Counted from the first letter of the stretch, positions 51,421 through 61,453 are shown. The stretch: 64,000 nt of DNA from PALSA-270 sp963770915 (GCA_963770915.1 CAVYRG010000001.1:2356001-2420000), one strand, 5' to 3'. Notes: generated by a model not told the origin, from the sequence alone. Numbers and translations: made by a program.

Positions 51421-52128
51421 CTATGTCTTCGCCGCCGTTTCGATCGCAGTCGTATCCAGTGCAATCCCGGGGCCCATGGTCGAGCTTAGATAGCAGCCCT
51501 TGATGTATTTGCCCTTCGCCACCGACGGCTTGGCTTTAATCACGCTCGTGATCAGCACCGTGGCGTTGTCGACCAGCTTGTCGGGTGTAAAAGAAATCTT
51601 GCCCACCGGCACGTGCACCAGCGCCGTTTTGTCGGTGCGGAACTCGACCTTGCCGGCCTTTACTTCCTGCACCGCCTTGCCAACGTCGAAAGTGACGGTA
51701 CCGGTCTTGGGATTGGGCATCAAGCCCTTGGGTCCGAGCACCTTGCCGAGACGGCCAACCGATTTCATCACGTCCGGGGTGGCGATGAGCGCGTCGAAGT
51801 CGGTCCAGTTCTCTTTGGTGATCTTTTCGACCATCTCCTCGCCGCCGACAAAGTCGGCGCCCGCCTGCTCGGCTTCTTTGACTTTGTCACCGGTCGCGAT
51901 CACCAGCACTCGCTTCGATTTGCCCAGTCCGTGCGGCAGCACGACGGTGCCACGCACCATCTGGTCGGCATGCTTGGGATCGACGCCCAGCCGCAGCGTC
52001 ACCTCAACGGTTTCATCAAACTTTGCAAATTTGACTTTTTGCAGGAGCGGAACCGCGTCCTGAATCGTATACGCGCGCGGCTCGATTGCCTGCCGCGCCT
52101 TGGTGATGTTCTTTCCGGCTTTCTTCAT
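51421..52128 (-). CDS. rplA: 50S ribosomal protein L1
   Basis: A 235-residue protein. It starts MKKAGKNITKARQAIE at 52128 with AAGGAAAG before it. Conserved LPHGLGKSKRVLVIATGDK, PKGLMPNPKTGTVT and VGKISFTPDKLVDN. It forms the L1 stalk and can repress the rplK-rplA transcript. The longer upstream reading would include the AT-rich repeat and is not credible. Confidence 0.98.
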   Translation of the reverse strand: MKKAGKNITKARQAIEPRAYTIQDAVPLLQKVKFAKFDETVEVTLRLGVDPKHADQMVRGTVVLPHGLGKSKRVLVIATGDKVKEAEQAGADFVGGEEMVEKITKENWTDFDALIATPDVMKSVGRLGKVLGPKGLMPNPKTGTVTFDVGKAVQEVKAGKVEFRTDKTALVHVPVGKISFTPDKLVDNATVLITSVIKAKPSVAKGKYIKGCYLSSTMGPGIALDTTAIETAAKT

Positions 52129-52184
52129 GACTTTCCTTGTCTCCCACCGCGAAACGCTGTTTTGATCCGCCGTAGTCTCTGACA

Positions 52185-52282
52185 TTTGGTAATTGGGAAA
52201 TTTGGTAATTGGGTAATTTGAAAACCGACCGGTTCGGTTTTCGGTTTCTAAATTACACAATTACTAAATTTCCCAATTGCCC
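52185..52282. repeat. Long AT-rich imperfect hairpin between rplA and rplK
   Basis: Arm 52188-52220 (GGTAATTGGGAAATTTGGTA continuing ATTGGGTAATTTG) pairs with arm 52249-52282 with only about five mismatches over 33 positions. The loop holds ACCGACCGGTTCGGT. Same word family as 51351-51415. Confidence 0.75.
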
Positions 52283-52290
52283 AATCTCCT

Positions 52291-52722
52291 TCAACCAGCT
52301 ACTTCAATTCCCATCGACCGCGCCGTGCCCCGCACGCTCTTCACCGCCGCTTCGATCGATGCGGCGTTCAGGTCCGGCATCTTCTGCCTGGCGATGTCTT
52401 CCACCTGCTTCGCGGTCACCTTGCCCACTTTGTCTTTGTTCGGCGAGCCCGAGCCCTTGGCGATGCCCGCCGCTCGCTTCAGCAAAATCGAAGCCGGCGG
52501 CGTCTTGGTAATGAAGCTAAAGCTGCGGTCGCTATAAACGGTCACCACCACCGGAATGATGAGCCCTTCCATCTCTTTCGCACTGGTGCGGGCGTTGAAC
52601 TGCTTGCAGAACTCCATGATGTTGATCTGCGCCTGGCCTAGCGCCGGGCCCACCGGGGGCGCCGGCGTCGCCTTGCCCGCCGCGATCTGCAGCTTGACGT
52701 ATCCTGTTTCCTTCTTGGCCAT
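52291..52722 (-). CDS. rplK: 50S ribosomal protein L11
   Basis: A 143-residue protein with the canonical MAKKETGYVKLQIAAGKATP start, PPVGPALGQAQINIMEFCK and the C-terminal rRNA-binding domain ending MGIEVAG. It forms part of the GTPase-associated centre. Its start lies 3 bp after the stop of the aspartyl-protease gene. Confidence 0.98.
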   Translation of the reverse strand: MAKKETGYVKLQIAAGKATPAPPVGPALGQAQINIMEFCKQFNARTSAKEMEGLIIPVVVTVYSDRSFSFITKTPPASILLKRAAGIAKGSGSPNKDKVGKVTAKQVEDIARQKMPDLNAASIEAAVKSVRGTARSMGIEVAG

Positions 52723-52725
52723 TCC

Positions 52726-53100
52726 TCAATCCTCTCTTGCGGTCAATGCCAACCCGACCGTTGGCACCAGCCTCTTACCCACAGGGTCCACTGTCACGCC
52801 AAGGCTCTCCAAAGTATGAGAGCCCAGTACTTCCATGTCCCCGGGTTCCGCAACCACTACATTGTCGCCGCCGGTAAATCCGTCGGTTGCGACGAATACC
52901 GGCGCTAAATCGCGTTCAATCAAATGGCCTTCGATGGTGCGAAACTGCATTCGCCGGACCGGGCTCACTCCCAACGACTGCAGGCGAGACCGCGCCACCC
53001 AGCTATAGGCCGCGCCGGTGTCCACAATCACATCCAACTCTTCAACGCGCTCCGGCCTTGCCGGATTCCAGACTCGTAACTTAGCGCTGAACGTACCCAT
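52726..53100 (-). CDS. Retropepsin-like aspartyl protease inserted between nusG and rplK
   Basis: A 124-residue single-domain product. It shows the aspartyl protease motif VIVDTGAAYSWV (DTG catalytic triad), a flap-like region (FRTIEGHLIERDLAPVFV) and the hydrophobic-hydrophobic-Gly element near the end (EVLGSHTLESLG), the layout of retroviral-type clan AA proteases, which act as dimers. No signal peptide. It lies 14 bp after nusG and 3 bp before rplK on the same strand, so it is almost surely co-transcribed with the ribosomal genes. Substrate unknown. Confidence 0.85.
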   Translation of the reverse strand: MGTFSAKLRVWNPARPERVEELDVIVDTGAAYSWVARSRLQSLGVSPVRRMQFRTIEGHLIERDLAPVFVATDGFTGGDNVVVAEPGDMEVLGSHTLESLGVTVDPVGKRLVPTVGLALTARED

Positions 53101-53114
53101 AAAACGGCACCCGC

Positions 53115-53747
53115 CTACGCCGCGACTTTCTCCACCTGATTGAATTCCAATTCCACAGGGGTCGAGCGGCCGAAAATTGTGACCATCACTTTCAAGGTCT
53201 CGCGGTCTTCGTTCACTTCATCCACCACGCCGGTAAAGGTGGCAAACGGCCCTTCGGTGATGCGCACCGTCTCATTCTTCTCGAATTTAACCTTGAGCTT
53301 GGGCTTGTCCTTCGACTCGCCCACGCGGTAGACAATATGCTGGACTTCTTCGTCGGAAAGCGGCGTGGGCTGCTGTCCGGTGCCGACAAACCCCGTCACC
53401 CGCGGCGTGGCCTTCACCACGTGCCAGACGTGGTCGTCCATGTCCATCTCCACCAGCACGTAGCCGGGATAGAACATGCGCTCGGAGGTGTACTTTTTGC
53501 CGCCGCGAACCTCGGTGACCGACTCGGTCGGAATCAGCACTTTGCCGATTTTCGCCTGGAGGCCGAAAGCCGCGACCCGCGACTCCAGCGACTCCTTCAC
53601 CTTGCGCTCAAAACCCGAATACGAGTGAATGATGTACCACTTCATGTTCGGATTGCGCGGAGCTTCGGCGACGGCGGCTCCTTCTCCTGCCTCCGCGCCG
53701 CTCTCGGCATCGCTGGCTACAGTCTCGATTTTCTCTTCGTCCGGCAT
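53115..53747 (-). CDS. nusG: Transcription termination/antitermination protein NusG
   Basis: A 210-residue protein. After an acidic, Ala/Glu-rich N-terminal extension of about 34 residues, the NGN domain begins (MKWYIIHSYSGFERKVKESL) and continues through MFYPGYVLVEM and GFVGTG. A C-terminal KOW domain follows (VRITEGPFATFTGVVDEVNEDR). It binds RNA polymerase and Rho or S10. The extension is longer than in E. coli. It follows secE directly. Confidence 0.97.
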   Translation of the reverse strand: MPDEEKIETVASDAESGAEAGEGAAVAEAPRNPNMKWYIIHSYSGFERKVKESLESRVAAFGLQAKIGKVLIPTESVTEVRGGKKYTSERMFYPGYVLVEMDMDDHVWHVVKATPRVTGFVGTGQQPTPLSDEEVQHIVYRVGESKDKPKLKVKFEKNETVRITEGPFATFTGVVDEVNEDRETLKVMVTIFGRSTPVELEFNQVEKVAA

Positions 53748-53781
53748 AATTCGGTAAGCCTTCAGCTTTCTTCCCTGCGCA

Positions 53782-54060
53782 TCAGCGATGCGCGAAATAG
53801 CGGAACATCTGGTCCAGGCTGCGGCTGAGAATCAGATCGGTGACCCAGAAAAACGCCGCGAACAGGAACACGGAGATGATGACCACCACCGTCGTCGACT
53901 GCACCTCTTTCCACGAGGGAGCCGTCACCTTCTTCATTTCGGTGCGGACGTCGTTGTAAAAGGCCTTAATCCGCTCCGGCCAGGCTTTGATCCCGCCAAA
54001 GCTGCTGTCGTCCGCTGCCGCCGCGACTGACTTTGCCATTTTCTTTGTCTCGACTCCCAT
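53782..54060 (-). CDS. secE: Preprotein translocase subunit SecE
   Basis: A protein of about 92 residues from the ATG at 54060; a second Met is seven codons later. Seen: the amphipathic conserved segment IKAFYNDVRTEMKKVTAPSW followed by one membrane helix (TTVVVIISVFLFAAFFWV). It stabilises SecY in the translocon. It lies between tRNA-Trp and nusG, the usual bacterial order. Confidence 0.95.
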   Translation of the reverse strand: MGVETKKMAKSVAAAADDSSFGGIKAWPERIKAFYNDVRTEMKKVTAPSWKEVQSTTVVVIISVFLFAAFFWVTDLILSRSLDQMFRYFAHR

Positions 54061-54093
54061 GTACCGCCCCCGGTCTCCGCTCCGGCAAAATTC

Positions 54094-54169
54094 TGGCAGG
54101 GGCGGAGGGATTCGAACCCCCAAGTCCGGTTTTGGAGACCGGCAGTTTAACCGTTGAGCTTACGCCCCT
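54094..54169 (-). tRNA. tRNA-Trp (CCA anticodon)
   Basis: Acceptor AGGGGCG/CGCCCCT, anticodon stem CCGGT/ACCGG around loop CTCCAAA, T-loop GGTTCGAATC, discriminator G and encoded CCA. Confidence 0.97.
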
Positions 54170-54204
54170 GTCTCGTGTAGCGCGGGCGCCCTCGCCCGCG
54201 TACC

Positions 54205-54357
54205 CTATTTCACTTCCTTGTGCGGCGTGTGCTTGCGGCAGCGACGGCAGAACTTCTTCAGCTCCAGCCGGTCCGGCGTCGTTTTCCGGTTCTTGGTCTT
54301 CGAATAATTCCGCTCTTTGCAATCACCGCACTGCAACGTAATAATCTCTCGGGGCAT
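54205..54357 (-). CDS. rpmG: 50S ribosomal protein L33
   Basis: A 50-residue protein starting MPREIITLQCGDCKERNYS and ending RCRKHTPHKEVK. It has both CxxC pairs (CGDC; CRRC), so it is the zinc-binding C+ form. It lies between the small membrane ORF and tRNA-Trp in the tuf-secE cluster. Confidence 0.96.
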   Translation of the reverse strand: MPREIITLQCGDCKERNYSKTKNRKTTPDRLELKKFCRRCRKHTPHKEVK

Positions 54358-54413
54358 TTCAACAGCTCCTGACTGCTAGGTTCTGTTTCAACCTAAAATC
54401 GCTCTAGAGTGAC

Positions 54414-54575
54414 TTATCTAATAACCGAACGATCTACAAACTCCGGCTTCTCTCTTTTTCCTTTCCAAGTTCGCCACAGCTTGGGAAGAAAATCCAAGTA
54501 GAAGCCCGATGGCAACCACAGCAGCACGATCAGCAAGAATCCGCCAACAAGCTCTAACTCATCGAGCGTGGACAC
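54414..54575 (-). CDS. Small membrane protein between tuf and rpmG, 53 aa
   Basis: A GTG start at 54575, 21 bp after the tuf stop, with GGTGGAGG 5-8 bases upstream. The product (VSTLDELELVGGFLLIVLLW, then LPSGFYLDFLPKLWRTW and a basic tail) has one membrane helix and a cytoplasmic Lys/Arg-rich end. No family recognised. Good SD, spacing and position support a real gene. Confidence 0.6.
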   Translation of the reverse strand: MSTLDELELVGGFLLIVLLWLPSGFYLDFLPKLWRTWKGKREKPEFVDRSVIR

Positions 54576-54596
54576 AAAAGCCTCCACCAACTTCTG

Positions 54597-55784
<1,188 letters not shown>

Positions 55785-55799
55785 AGTTAGCCTCTAGCT

Positions 55800-56141
55800 C
55801 TAGTAATACTGGTACAGCTTGCTGAACTTGGCCCGCAACTCCGGGCTGACTTCCTCCAGCTTCAGCAAATAGAACTCGCGCAGCAGCGCCTGATCGGAAA
55901 CCGTCAGTTTCTCATACAGCCCACGGGCCGTTTTCCCAGACTTCGCGAGCCCGTCGTCCACTTTCTCGAGCAACCCCTTGGCCAGCACGCCGTCCAGATC
56001 GCGCACGCGCAACCCGCTGCTGCGCACTCGCTTAAAAAAGAACTCGACTTTCCCGACAGCGAAAGCCCGCGTAATAGCGGCTTTCAGCTCCTCAAACTCC
56101 GCTTCCTTCTGGACCTTGATGGCTGCCTGCTCGAAGCCCAT
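55800..56141 (-). CDS. Hypothetical helical protein upstream of tuf
   Basis: About 113 residues from the ATG at 56141 (GFEQAAIKVQKEAEFEELKA). It is all charged helix, with no signal or membrane segment, and a Tyr-rich end (FSKLYQYY). No family recognised. It sits between tRNA-Gly and tuf, 15 bp before the tuf ATG, and may be co-transcribed. Confidence 0.6.
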   Translation of the reverse strand: MGFEQAAIKVQKEAEFEELKAAITRAFAVGKVEFFFKRVRSSGLRVRDLDGVLAKGLLEKVDDGLAKSGKTARGLYEKLTVSDQALLREFYLLKLEEVSPELRAKFSKLYQYY

Positions 56142-56184
56142 TCGCACATTCTGTCTCCCGCGCAATGGCGCGGGCTCAAATCAC

Positions 56185-56259
56185 TGGAGCGGGAGGCGGG
56201 AATCGAACCCGCGACCAACAGCTTGGAAGGCTGTGACTCTACCACTGAGTTACTCCCGC
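56185..56259 (-). tRNA. tRNA-Gly (TCC anticodon)
   Basis: Acceptor GCGGGAG/CTCCCGC, anticodon stem ACAGC/GCTGT around CTTCCAA, T-loop GGTTCGATTC, encoded CCA. Confidence 0.97.
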
Positions 56260-56306
56260 CGGTAAACCCTGCTGTCAGCTTTCAGCTGAAACCTACCGCC
56301 TCAATC

Positions 56307-56382
<76 letters not shown>

Positions 56383-56393
56383 GAATCCAAGCT

Positions 56394-56621
56394 CTACTCC
56401 GCCGCGCCCTGGCGCTTCTCCGCTTCTTCCTCGATCCGCACTCGCCAGAAATAAAGCAGGCTGCGGAAAGCGAACAATCCCAGGACGATCAGCGTGCCGG
56501 TTCGCAACCTGACGTCGAAATCGAAGACCCGAATCGCGTCGTTCGACAGCGTCTGCCAGGCCAGCAATGCTAAAACCGCATAAGCCGCCAGCGCCAGCGC
56601 GAGCTTCTTTCTTATGTCCAA
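56394..56621 (-). CDS. Small two-helix membrane protein between tRNA genes
   Basis: A 75-residue protein with two hydrophobic helices (KLALALAAYAVLALLAW; GTLIVLGLFAFRSLLYFW) and a charged C-terminus (RIEEEAEKRQGAAE). No family recognised. It lies between tRNA-Tyr and tRNA-Thr on the same strand. Confidence 0.65.
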   Translation of the reverse strand: MDIRKKLALALAAYAVLALLAWQTLSNDAIRVFDFDVRLRTGTLIVLGLFAFRSLLYFWRVRIEEEAEKRQGAAE

Positions 56622-56661
56622 CGCGGATGCCTGTACACTCGTTTCCGGGCACCGAAATTAC

Positions 56662-56750
56662 TGGTGCACAGGGAAGGATTCGAACCTTCGTACCTCGCTA
56701 GGAGGAGCAGATTTACAGTCTGCCGGCTTTAACCACTCACCCACCTGTGC
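56662..56750 (-). tRNA. tRNA-Tyr (GTA anticodon)
   Basis: A class II tRNA of 89 nt with long variable arm. Acceptor GCACAGG/CCTGTGC, anticodon loop CTGTAAA, discriminator A and encoded CCA. Confidence 0.97.
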
Positions 56751-56980
56751 GAAAACGCCGAGCCTCGGCCATCGCCAAAGGCCTTCCGGCCAGCTGCCGG
56801 CTTGTGAACGCAAATTTAGGAGCAGCGGCTCGCGCCCAAAAGAACACTACCGCGCGCGGGAATCCCGTCGCGCTCAACACCACATTTGGAAAAGTTCCCT
56901 ATGGAGTGCTCGTGAAGAAATCTGTTTTGCCGCGCCGCGCCAACGCCCTGCGTTCCGGAACCGGTCTCAATTCTCAATGC

Positions 56981-57056
56981 TGGAGCTGGCGAAGGGATTT
57001 GAACCCCTGACCCTCTGATTACAAATCAGATGCTCTACCAGCTGAGCTACGCCAGC
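56981..57056 (-). tRNA. tRNA-Thr (TGT anticodon)
   Basis: Acceptor GCTGGCG/CGCCAGC, anticodon stem TCTGA/TCAGA around TTTGTAA, encoded CCA. First gene of the tRNA-tuf cluster. Confidence 0.97.
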
Positions 57057-57309
57057 AGTTTTCAGGAGCAGCGGCTCTTCCGAGCACAGTCCACCCCTCA
57101 GATCCCTTTCTGATATCCGGGACAATTGTAAAAGTTACCATAACGGTACTTTGCGTGCAACCGAAAGGGCTCGACGTTCTTCCGGCCACCGCGTGAGGGC
57201 GGCCTCTCCGACGCTGCATCTTCCATATCCTGCCGGTAATCGCCTCCCGATTCTGCTGTACAATCGCGATTTTGAGTGCAGGCGAGAAACGTACGGTAGG
57301 TGAATCTCA

Positions 57310-58947
57310 ATGCCTGAAAGAGCGCGAACGCTCAGGGTTTGGTCATCAGTGATGGCAGTGCTCTGTGCTGCGACCATGGCGAGCGGCCAAGCTCAACGCC
57401 CTGGGGGTAACGGACCTCAAGGCGCTCCGCCGGCGGGTGCGCGCCGCTTCGGTGTACAACCTCCCATGGGAGTGACCCCGCGGCCCGCAATTGCCGGCGT
57501 GAAACCTGTCCGTTCCTGCGAGAGCCTGGCGACAGTCGTGTTGCCGAATACCACGATTGAATCCGCGGCTGTCGACACTTCCAACCCGAAAATCTGCCGC
57601 GTCACGGCGGTTACGACGCATCCACCCGCTGGCGATAAGGTCAAAATCTGGATCGCGATCCCGGCCTCGAACTGGAATGGCCGGTTTCTGGGGACGGGAG
57701 GCGGCGGATTTGTGGGTGGCTTGCCCTTTGCCGTGAATCAGCCGGTCGCTCTCGGCTATGCCTCCGGAGCAACCGACACCGGCCACGAAGGCGGCAGCGG
57801 CAGCTTCGCCCTCGACGCGAACGGCCACCTGAACTGGCAGGCCATCCGGGACAACGGGCATGTGGGTATTCACGAGATGACCACAACCGGCAAGGCGCTG
57901 ACGGAAGCGATGTACGGAGTGGAGCCACGATATTCCTATTTCTACGGCTGCTCGACCGGCGGACGGCAGGGACTGATGGAGGCGCAACGCTACCCGCTGG
58001 ATTACAACGGGATCGTGTCGGGAGCCCCCGCGATCAATTGGCCCAAACTCATCATGCAGTCCATCTGGGGCACGCTGCAGATGGAGGTCTCGGGAGACGC
58101 GGTGCCCGCATGTAAGCTGGCCGCCGCTACCACGGCCGCAGTCGCGGCCTGCGATGAACTCGACGGGGTAAGAGATGGCGTGATCTCGAATCCCGAAGCT
58201 TGTCATTACGATCCGAAGGCGCTGGTGGGCACCTCTGCCGGGGACTGCGGCACTTTTACTCAAGCCGATGTGGACGTGATCAGGAAATTGTGGGAGGGGC
58301 CCCGCCGGCAAGATGGCAGCTTCCTGTGGTACGGCCAGGTTATAGGAGCAGACCTGATTCCGCTGGCGGCTACCCGCGGAACTCCTTTGAAGGCGCAGGG
58401 GTTCCCGTTCACCGTCGACTGGCTAAAATATTTTCTGACCGAAAACCCACAGTATGACTGGACCACGCTCACCCCGGATGCTTACGAGCGATTCTGGGAC
58501 CAGTCGGTGGAAGAATTTGGAACCGTCATCGGAACCGATAACCCGGACCTGGCCGCTTTCCGCGACCACGGTGGCAAAGCGATCATCTGGCACGGCTGGG
58601 CCGACCAGTTAATTACCACCGAGGGAACCGTCGACTACTACAAGCGGGTGCTGCAACAGATGGGAGGCGCGGAGAAGACGTCGCAGTTCGCGCGTCTATT
58701 CCTGGCGCCCGGCGTCGGCCACTGCGGTGGCGGATCCGGACCGGCGCCTTACGGCCTGCTGGACGCGCTGCGCGCATGGGTTGAAGACGGCAAAGCGCCG
58801 GAGAAGTTGACCGCCGCGCGCCGCGACCAAACTGGCGCGATCACACAGTCGAGGCCCTTGTGCCAATATCCACTGGTCGCCAAGTACAAGGGAACCGGAA
58901 GCACCGACGATGCGGCAAATTTTGTTTGCAGCAAGACGTACAAATAG
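57310..58947 (+). CDS. Tannase/feruloyl esterase family protein
   Basis: A 545-residue exported esterase. A signal peptide ends near MASGQAQ, followed by a Pro/Gly-rich linker. The PF07519 fold shows the oxyanion region LGTGGGGFVGG, nucleophile motif YGCSTGGRQG, IVSGAPAINWP, a Ca-site-like lid, the acid Asp (WHGWADQLI) and catalytic His (PGVGHCGGG) flanked by Cys. It is expected to cleave plant phenolic esters such as gallates or ferulates. It is monocistronic by layout. Confidence 0.9.
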   Translation: MPERARTLRVWSSVMAVLCAATMASGQAQRPGGNGPQGAPPAGARRFGVQPPMGVTPRPAIAGVKPVRSCESLATVVLPNTTIESAAVDTSNPKICRVTAVTTHPPAGDKVKIWIAIPASNWNGRFLGTGGGGFVGGLPFAVNQPVALGYASGATDTGHEGGSGSFALDANGHLNWQAIRDNGHVGIHEMTTTGKALTEAMYGVEPRYSYFYGCSTGGRQGLMEAQRYPLDYNGIVSGAPAINWPKLIMQSIWGTLQMEVSGDAVPACKLAAATTAAVAACDELDGVRDGVISNPEACHYDPKALVGTSAGDCGTFTQADVDVIRKLWEGPRRQDGSFLWYGQVIGADLIPLAATRGTPLKAQGFPFTVDWLKYFLTENPQYDWTTLTPDAYERFWDQSVEEFGTVIGTDNPDLAAFRDHGGKAIIWHGWADQLITTEGTVDYYKRVLQQMGGAEKTSQFARLFLAPGVGHCGGGSGPAPYGLLDALRAWVEDGKAPEKLTAARRDQTGAITQSRPLCQYPLVAKYKGTGSTDDAANFVCSKTYK

Positions 58948-59013
58948 CGTGTAGGACGCGCGGCTTGTCCGAGCGGGCCAAAGCCCTCGATCTTTGTCGA
59001 ATGGTCTGCGGCG

Positions 59014-59140
59014 CGTCTTCTCTGCGTCCTCGCCCGCTGTTCTCCGCGTCCTCGGCGGTTAAGAGCTTTTGCGTTTGGTCGGCCTGAAAAATCCTAAGCC
59101 GTAGAGTTCGCGGAGAAAAGGCCACTGAGGACGCAGAGGA
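59014..59140. repeat. CTGCGTCCTCGCCG words with inverted partner
   Basis: 59014-59060 has repeated TTCTCTGCGTCCTC/TTCTCCGCGTCCTC words. 59106-59140 holds the inverted form (TTCGCGGAGAAAAGG, then GAGGACGCAGAGGA). It lies between two convergent genes, so it could fold as a bidirectional hairpin. Confidence 0.55.
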
Positions 59141-61453
59141 CTACTTCCCCACCCACTGATCCACCCAATCGTTCACCGTCTTGTACCAAAGCTGGGAATT
59201 CTGCGGCTTTAGCACCCAGTGGCCTTCGTCGGGGAAGTAAAGCATCTTCGAGGGCACGCCCAGCCGCTGCAACGTGGTGAACAGTTCGAAGCCCTGCGAC
59301 ACATCGAGGCGATAATCTTTTTGCCCGTGGATGACCAGCGTCGGCGTTTTGAAATTCGCCGCGTACTGATCCGGCGACCACTTCCGGTACAGCTCGCGGT
59401 TCGTGTACGGCGTGCCTTTGAACTCCCACTCGGGAAACCAGAGTTCCTCGGTCGATCCCCACTCCGATTCGGTATTGAATTCGCCATCGTGCGAGACCAG
59501 GCACTTGAAGCGGTTGGTATGCCCGAGGATCCAGTTCACCATGTATCCGCCAAAGCTCGCGCCCAGAGCGCACTCGCGGTCTTTATCAATGAACGGATAA
59601 TGCTGTTCCGCGTAGTCGAGACCCTTCATCAGGTCTTCAAACGGCGCGCCGCCCCAGTCGCCGTTGATCGAGTCAATGAACTTCTGCCCGTATCCGGGCG
59701 TGCCGTGGAAGGCGATCATGATGACGACGTATCCGTTCGCCGCGAACAGCTCGGCATTCCAGCGGTAGCTCCACTCGTCACCCATGGGCACTTCCGGGCC
59801 ACCGTGGATGATGAACTTCACCGGATATTTCTTGGCGGGATCGAAGTTCGGCGGCTTGACCAGGAAGCCTTCGACTTGGTCGCCGTGCGCGCCGGTGAAC
59901 GAGAAGGGTTCGACCGGAGACATGGAGACTTGGGAGAGGATGGCGTCGTTGAGGTGGGTGAGTTGTTCGACGCCCTCCAGTTTTCTATTTTTCTTTCCTT
60001 CTTCACACGCCAGTGCTTGCATGACGGGCGGGACACTCGCAAGGCCCATAGTCTCCTCGCACGTGAGCTTCCAGGCTGATCTGATCCCGTAGACAGCAAT
60101 CGGCGCCTGCACTGACATGCGTGTGAAAAACAGCGTCGCACCATCCGGGGAAACCGCCAGATCGTCGTTGTAACCTGGAAGAAGCATTTCGTGATAGTTG
60201 AGTTCGGTACTGTGAACCTTGATGTCATATCCTGGCTCGTCAACCCCATCGATGATCTTGAATGACACGGAATAGAGAGGCGACTCGCCTCTTTTCTCAG
60301 CAACAAAGTAGATTTTCGACGAATCAGTAGCCCATATAAACGTCCCTACCCAGAAATCTGTTCTGGCCGAGGGGCCAAATTGCGTCCTCCGTCCCGTCTT
60401 CCGTTCGTACAGCATCAGCCGCCAGCGGTCGCTCTCGTATCCCGGGCGCTGCTGGGCGCGGTAGGCGATGTACTTGCCATCCGGCGAATAGAGCGGCGTG
60501 GCATCGGCGGCGGGATTGTCGGCGGTGATGTTCTTCGCGTGGACGGGCGAGACGCCCGTCGCTCCATTGACCGGGACAATCCACAAATCGCTGTTGGTGG
60601 ACGCCGCTTCCATCGGATCGTGATTCGAGGCGTAGCAAATCTCCTGCCCATCGGGCGAAAAGGCGTAGTTATCCTGCCCGCCCAGCGAGAATGGCGGCGC
60701 GTCGTAGTCGCCGGGGGTGAGATCGCGGGGGTACTCGTCCGCGACAGGTTGCCCATCAACCAAAATATTCCGCGCCGACTCCTGGAGAACGCGGACGACG
60801 AAGATGTGACTGCGCTTGCCTTCCTTGTAGGCGTTCCAGTGACGATAGAGCAGATGCTCGAAAACGAGTGCTTTGACCTTCGACTTCTCGCGCTCCTCAA
60901 GCTTCTTTGCATTACAGGTTACTTCTGCGTATGCTTCACCGTCGCACTCGGGATAAACATCCGACACGAAAAGAATGTTTTTCCCGTCCGGCGACCAAAG
61001 CTCGCCGCTGGCTTCGGTTGCGATGGAAGTCAATTTATGGACACTGCTGACACTCCCTGAGCCAGCATCGAAATCCGCGATCCAAACCTGCGATCCGCCT
61101 TCCTTCATCGAGATGAACGCGAACCGCTTGCCATCGGGCGACCAGCGCGGCCGGTCTGCGTCCTGATCCGCGATGATTTCTCGCTCTCCACTCTCTGTCA
61201 TTCCGACCGGAGTGGAGGAACCTGCTTTTCTTTCCTGAGCGAGCGGCACCACCCATACATGCGGCGTTTTCGTGTTGGCCGCCAGGTCGACATCCACCGC
61301 CGCGAACAGCACCCACTTGCCATCGGGCGAGACTTCCGGCTCCTCGACTCGCTTCAGCTTCATCATGTCTTCAAAGGTGAAGGGATGCTTGGCTTGGGCG
61401 ATCAAAGGGATGGAGCAGGCAAAGGAGACAGCTAGAAGCAGCAGACGGCGCAT
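59141..61453 (-). CDS. S9-family peptidase (prolyl oligopeptidase/acylaminoacyl peptidase type)
   Basis: The ATG at 61453 has GGGGGAG 4 bases upstream. The 770-residue protein has a signal peptide (RRLLLLAVSFACSIPLIAQA). A WD/PD40-type propeller over the N-terminal two thirds (VSPDGKW, WSPDGKR, FSPDGQE, YSPDGKY) is followed by a catalytic domain with ALGASFGGYM (Ser in GxSxGG), HGQKDYRLD (Asp) and DEGHWVL (His). It is an exported serine exopeptidase or oligopeptidase for peptide scavenging. Confidence 0.94.
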   Translation of the reverse strand: MRRLLLLAVSFACSIPLIAQAKHPFTFEDMMKLKRVEEPEVSPDGKWVLFAAVDVDLAANTKTPHVWVVPLAQERKAGSSTPVGMTESGEREIIADQDADRPRWSPDGKRFAFISMKEGGSQVWIADFDAGSGSVSSVHKLTSIATEASGELWSPDGKNILFVSDVYPECDGEAYAEVTCNAKKLEEREKSKVKALVFEHLLYRHWNAYKEGKRSHIFVVRVLQESARNILVDGQPVADEYPRDLTPGDYDAPPFSLGGQDNYAFSPDGQEICYASNHDPMEAASTNSDLWIVPVNGATGVSPVHAKNITADNPAADATPLYSPDGKYIAYRAQQRPGYESDRWRLMLYERKTGRRTQFGPSARTDFWVGTFIWATDSSKIYFVAEKRGESPLYSVSFKIIDGVDEPGYDIKVHSTELNYHEMLLPGYNDDLAVSPDGATLFFTRMSVQAPIAVYGIRSAWKLTCEETMGLASVPPVMQALACEEGKKNRKLEGVEQLTHLNDAILSQVSMSPVEPFSFTGAHGDQVEGFLVKPPNFDPAKKYPVKFIIHGGPEVPMGDEWSYRWNAELFAANGYVVIMIAFHGTPGYGQKFIDSINGDWGGAPFEDLMKGLDYAEQHYPFIDKDRECALGASFGGYMVNWILGHTNRFKCLVSHDGEFNTESEWGSTEELWFPEWEFKGTPYTNRELYRKWSPDQYAANFKTPTLVIHGQKDYRLDVSQGFELFTTLQRLGVPSKMLYFPDEGHWVLKPQNSQLWYKTVNDWVDQWVGK

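Noticed and set aside
53115..53747. RfaH-like NusG paralogue
   Set aside because: The position between secE and rplK, with standard NGN and KOW motifs, supports the housekeeping NusG.
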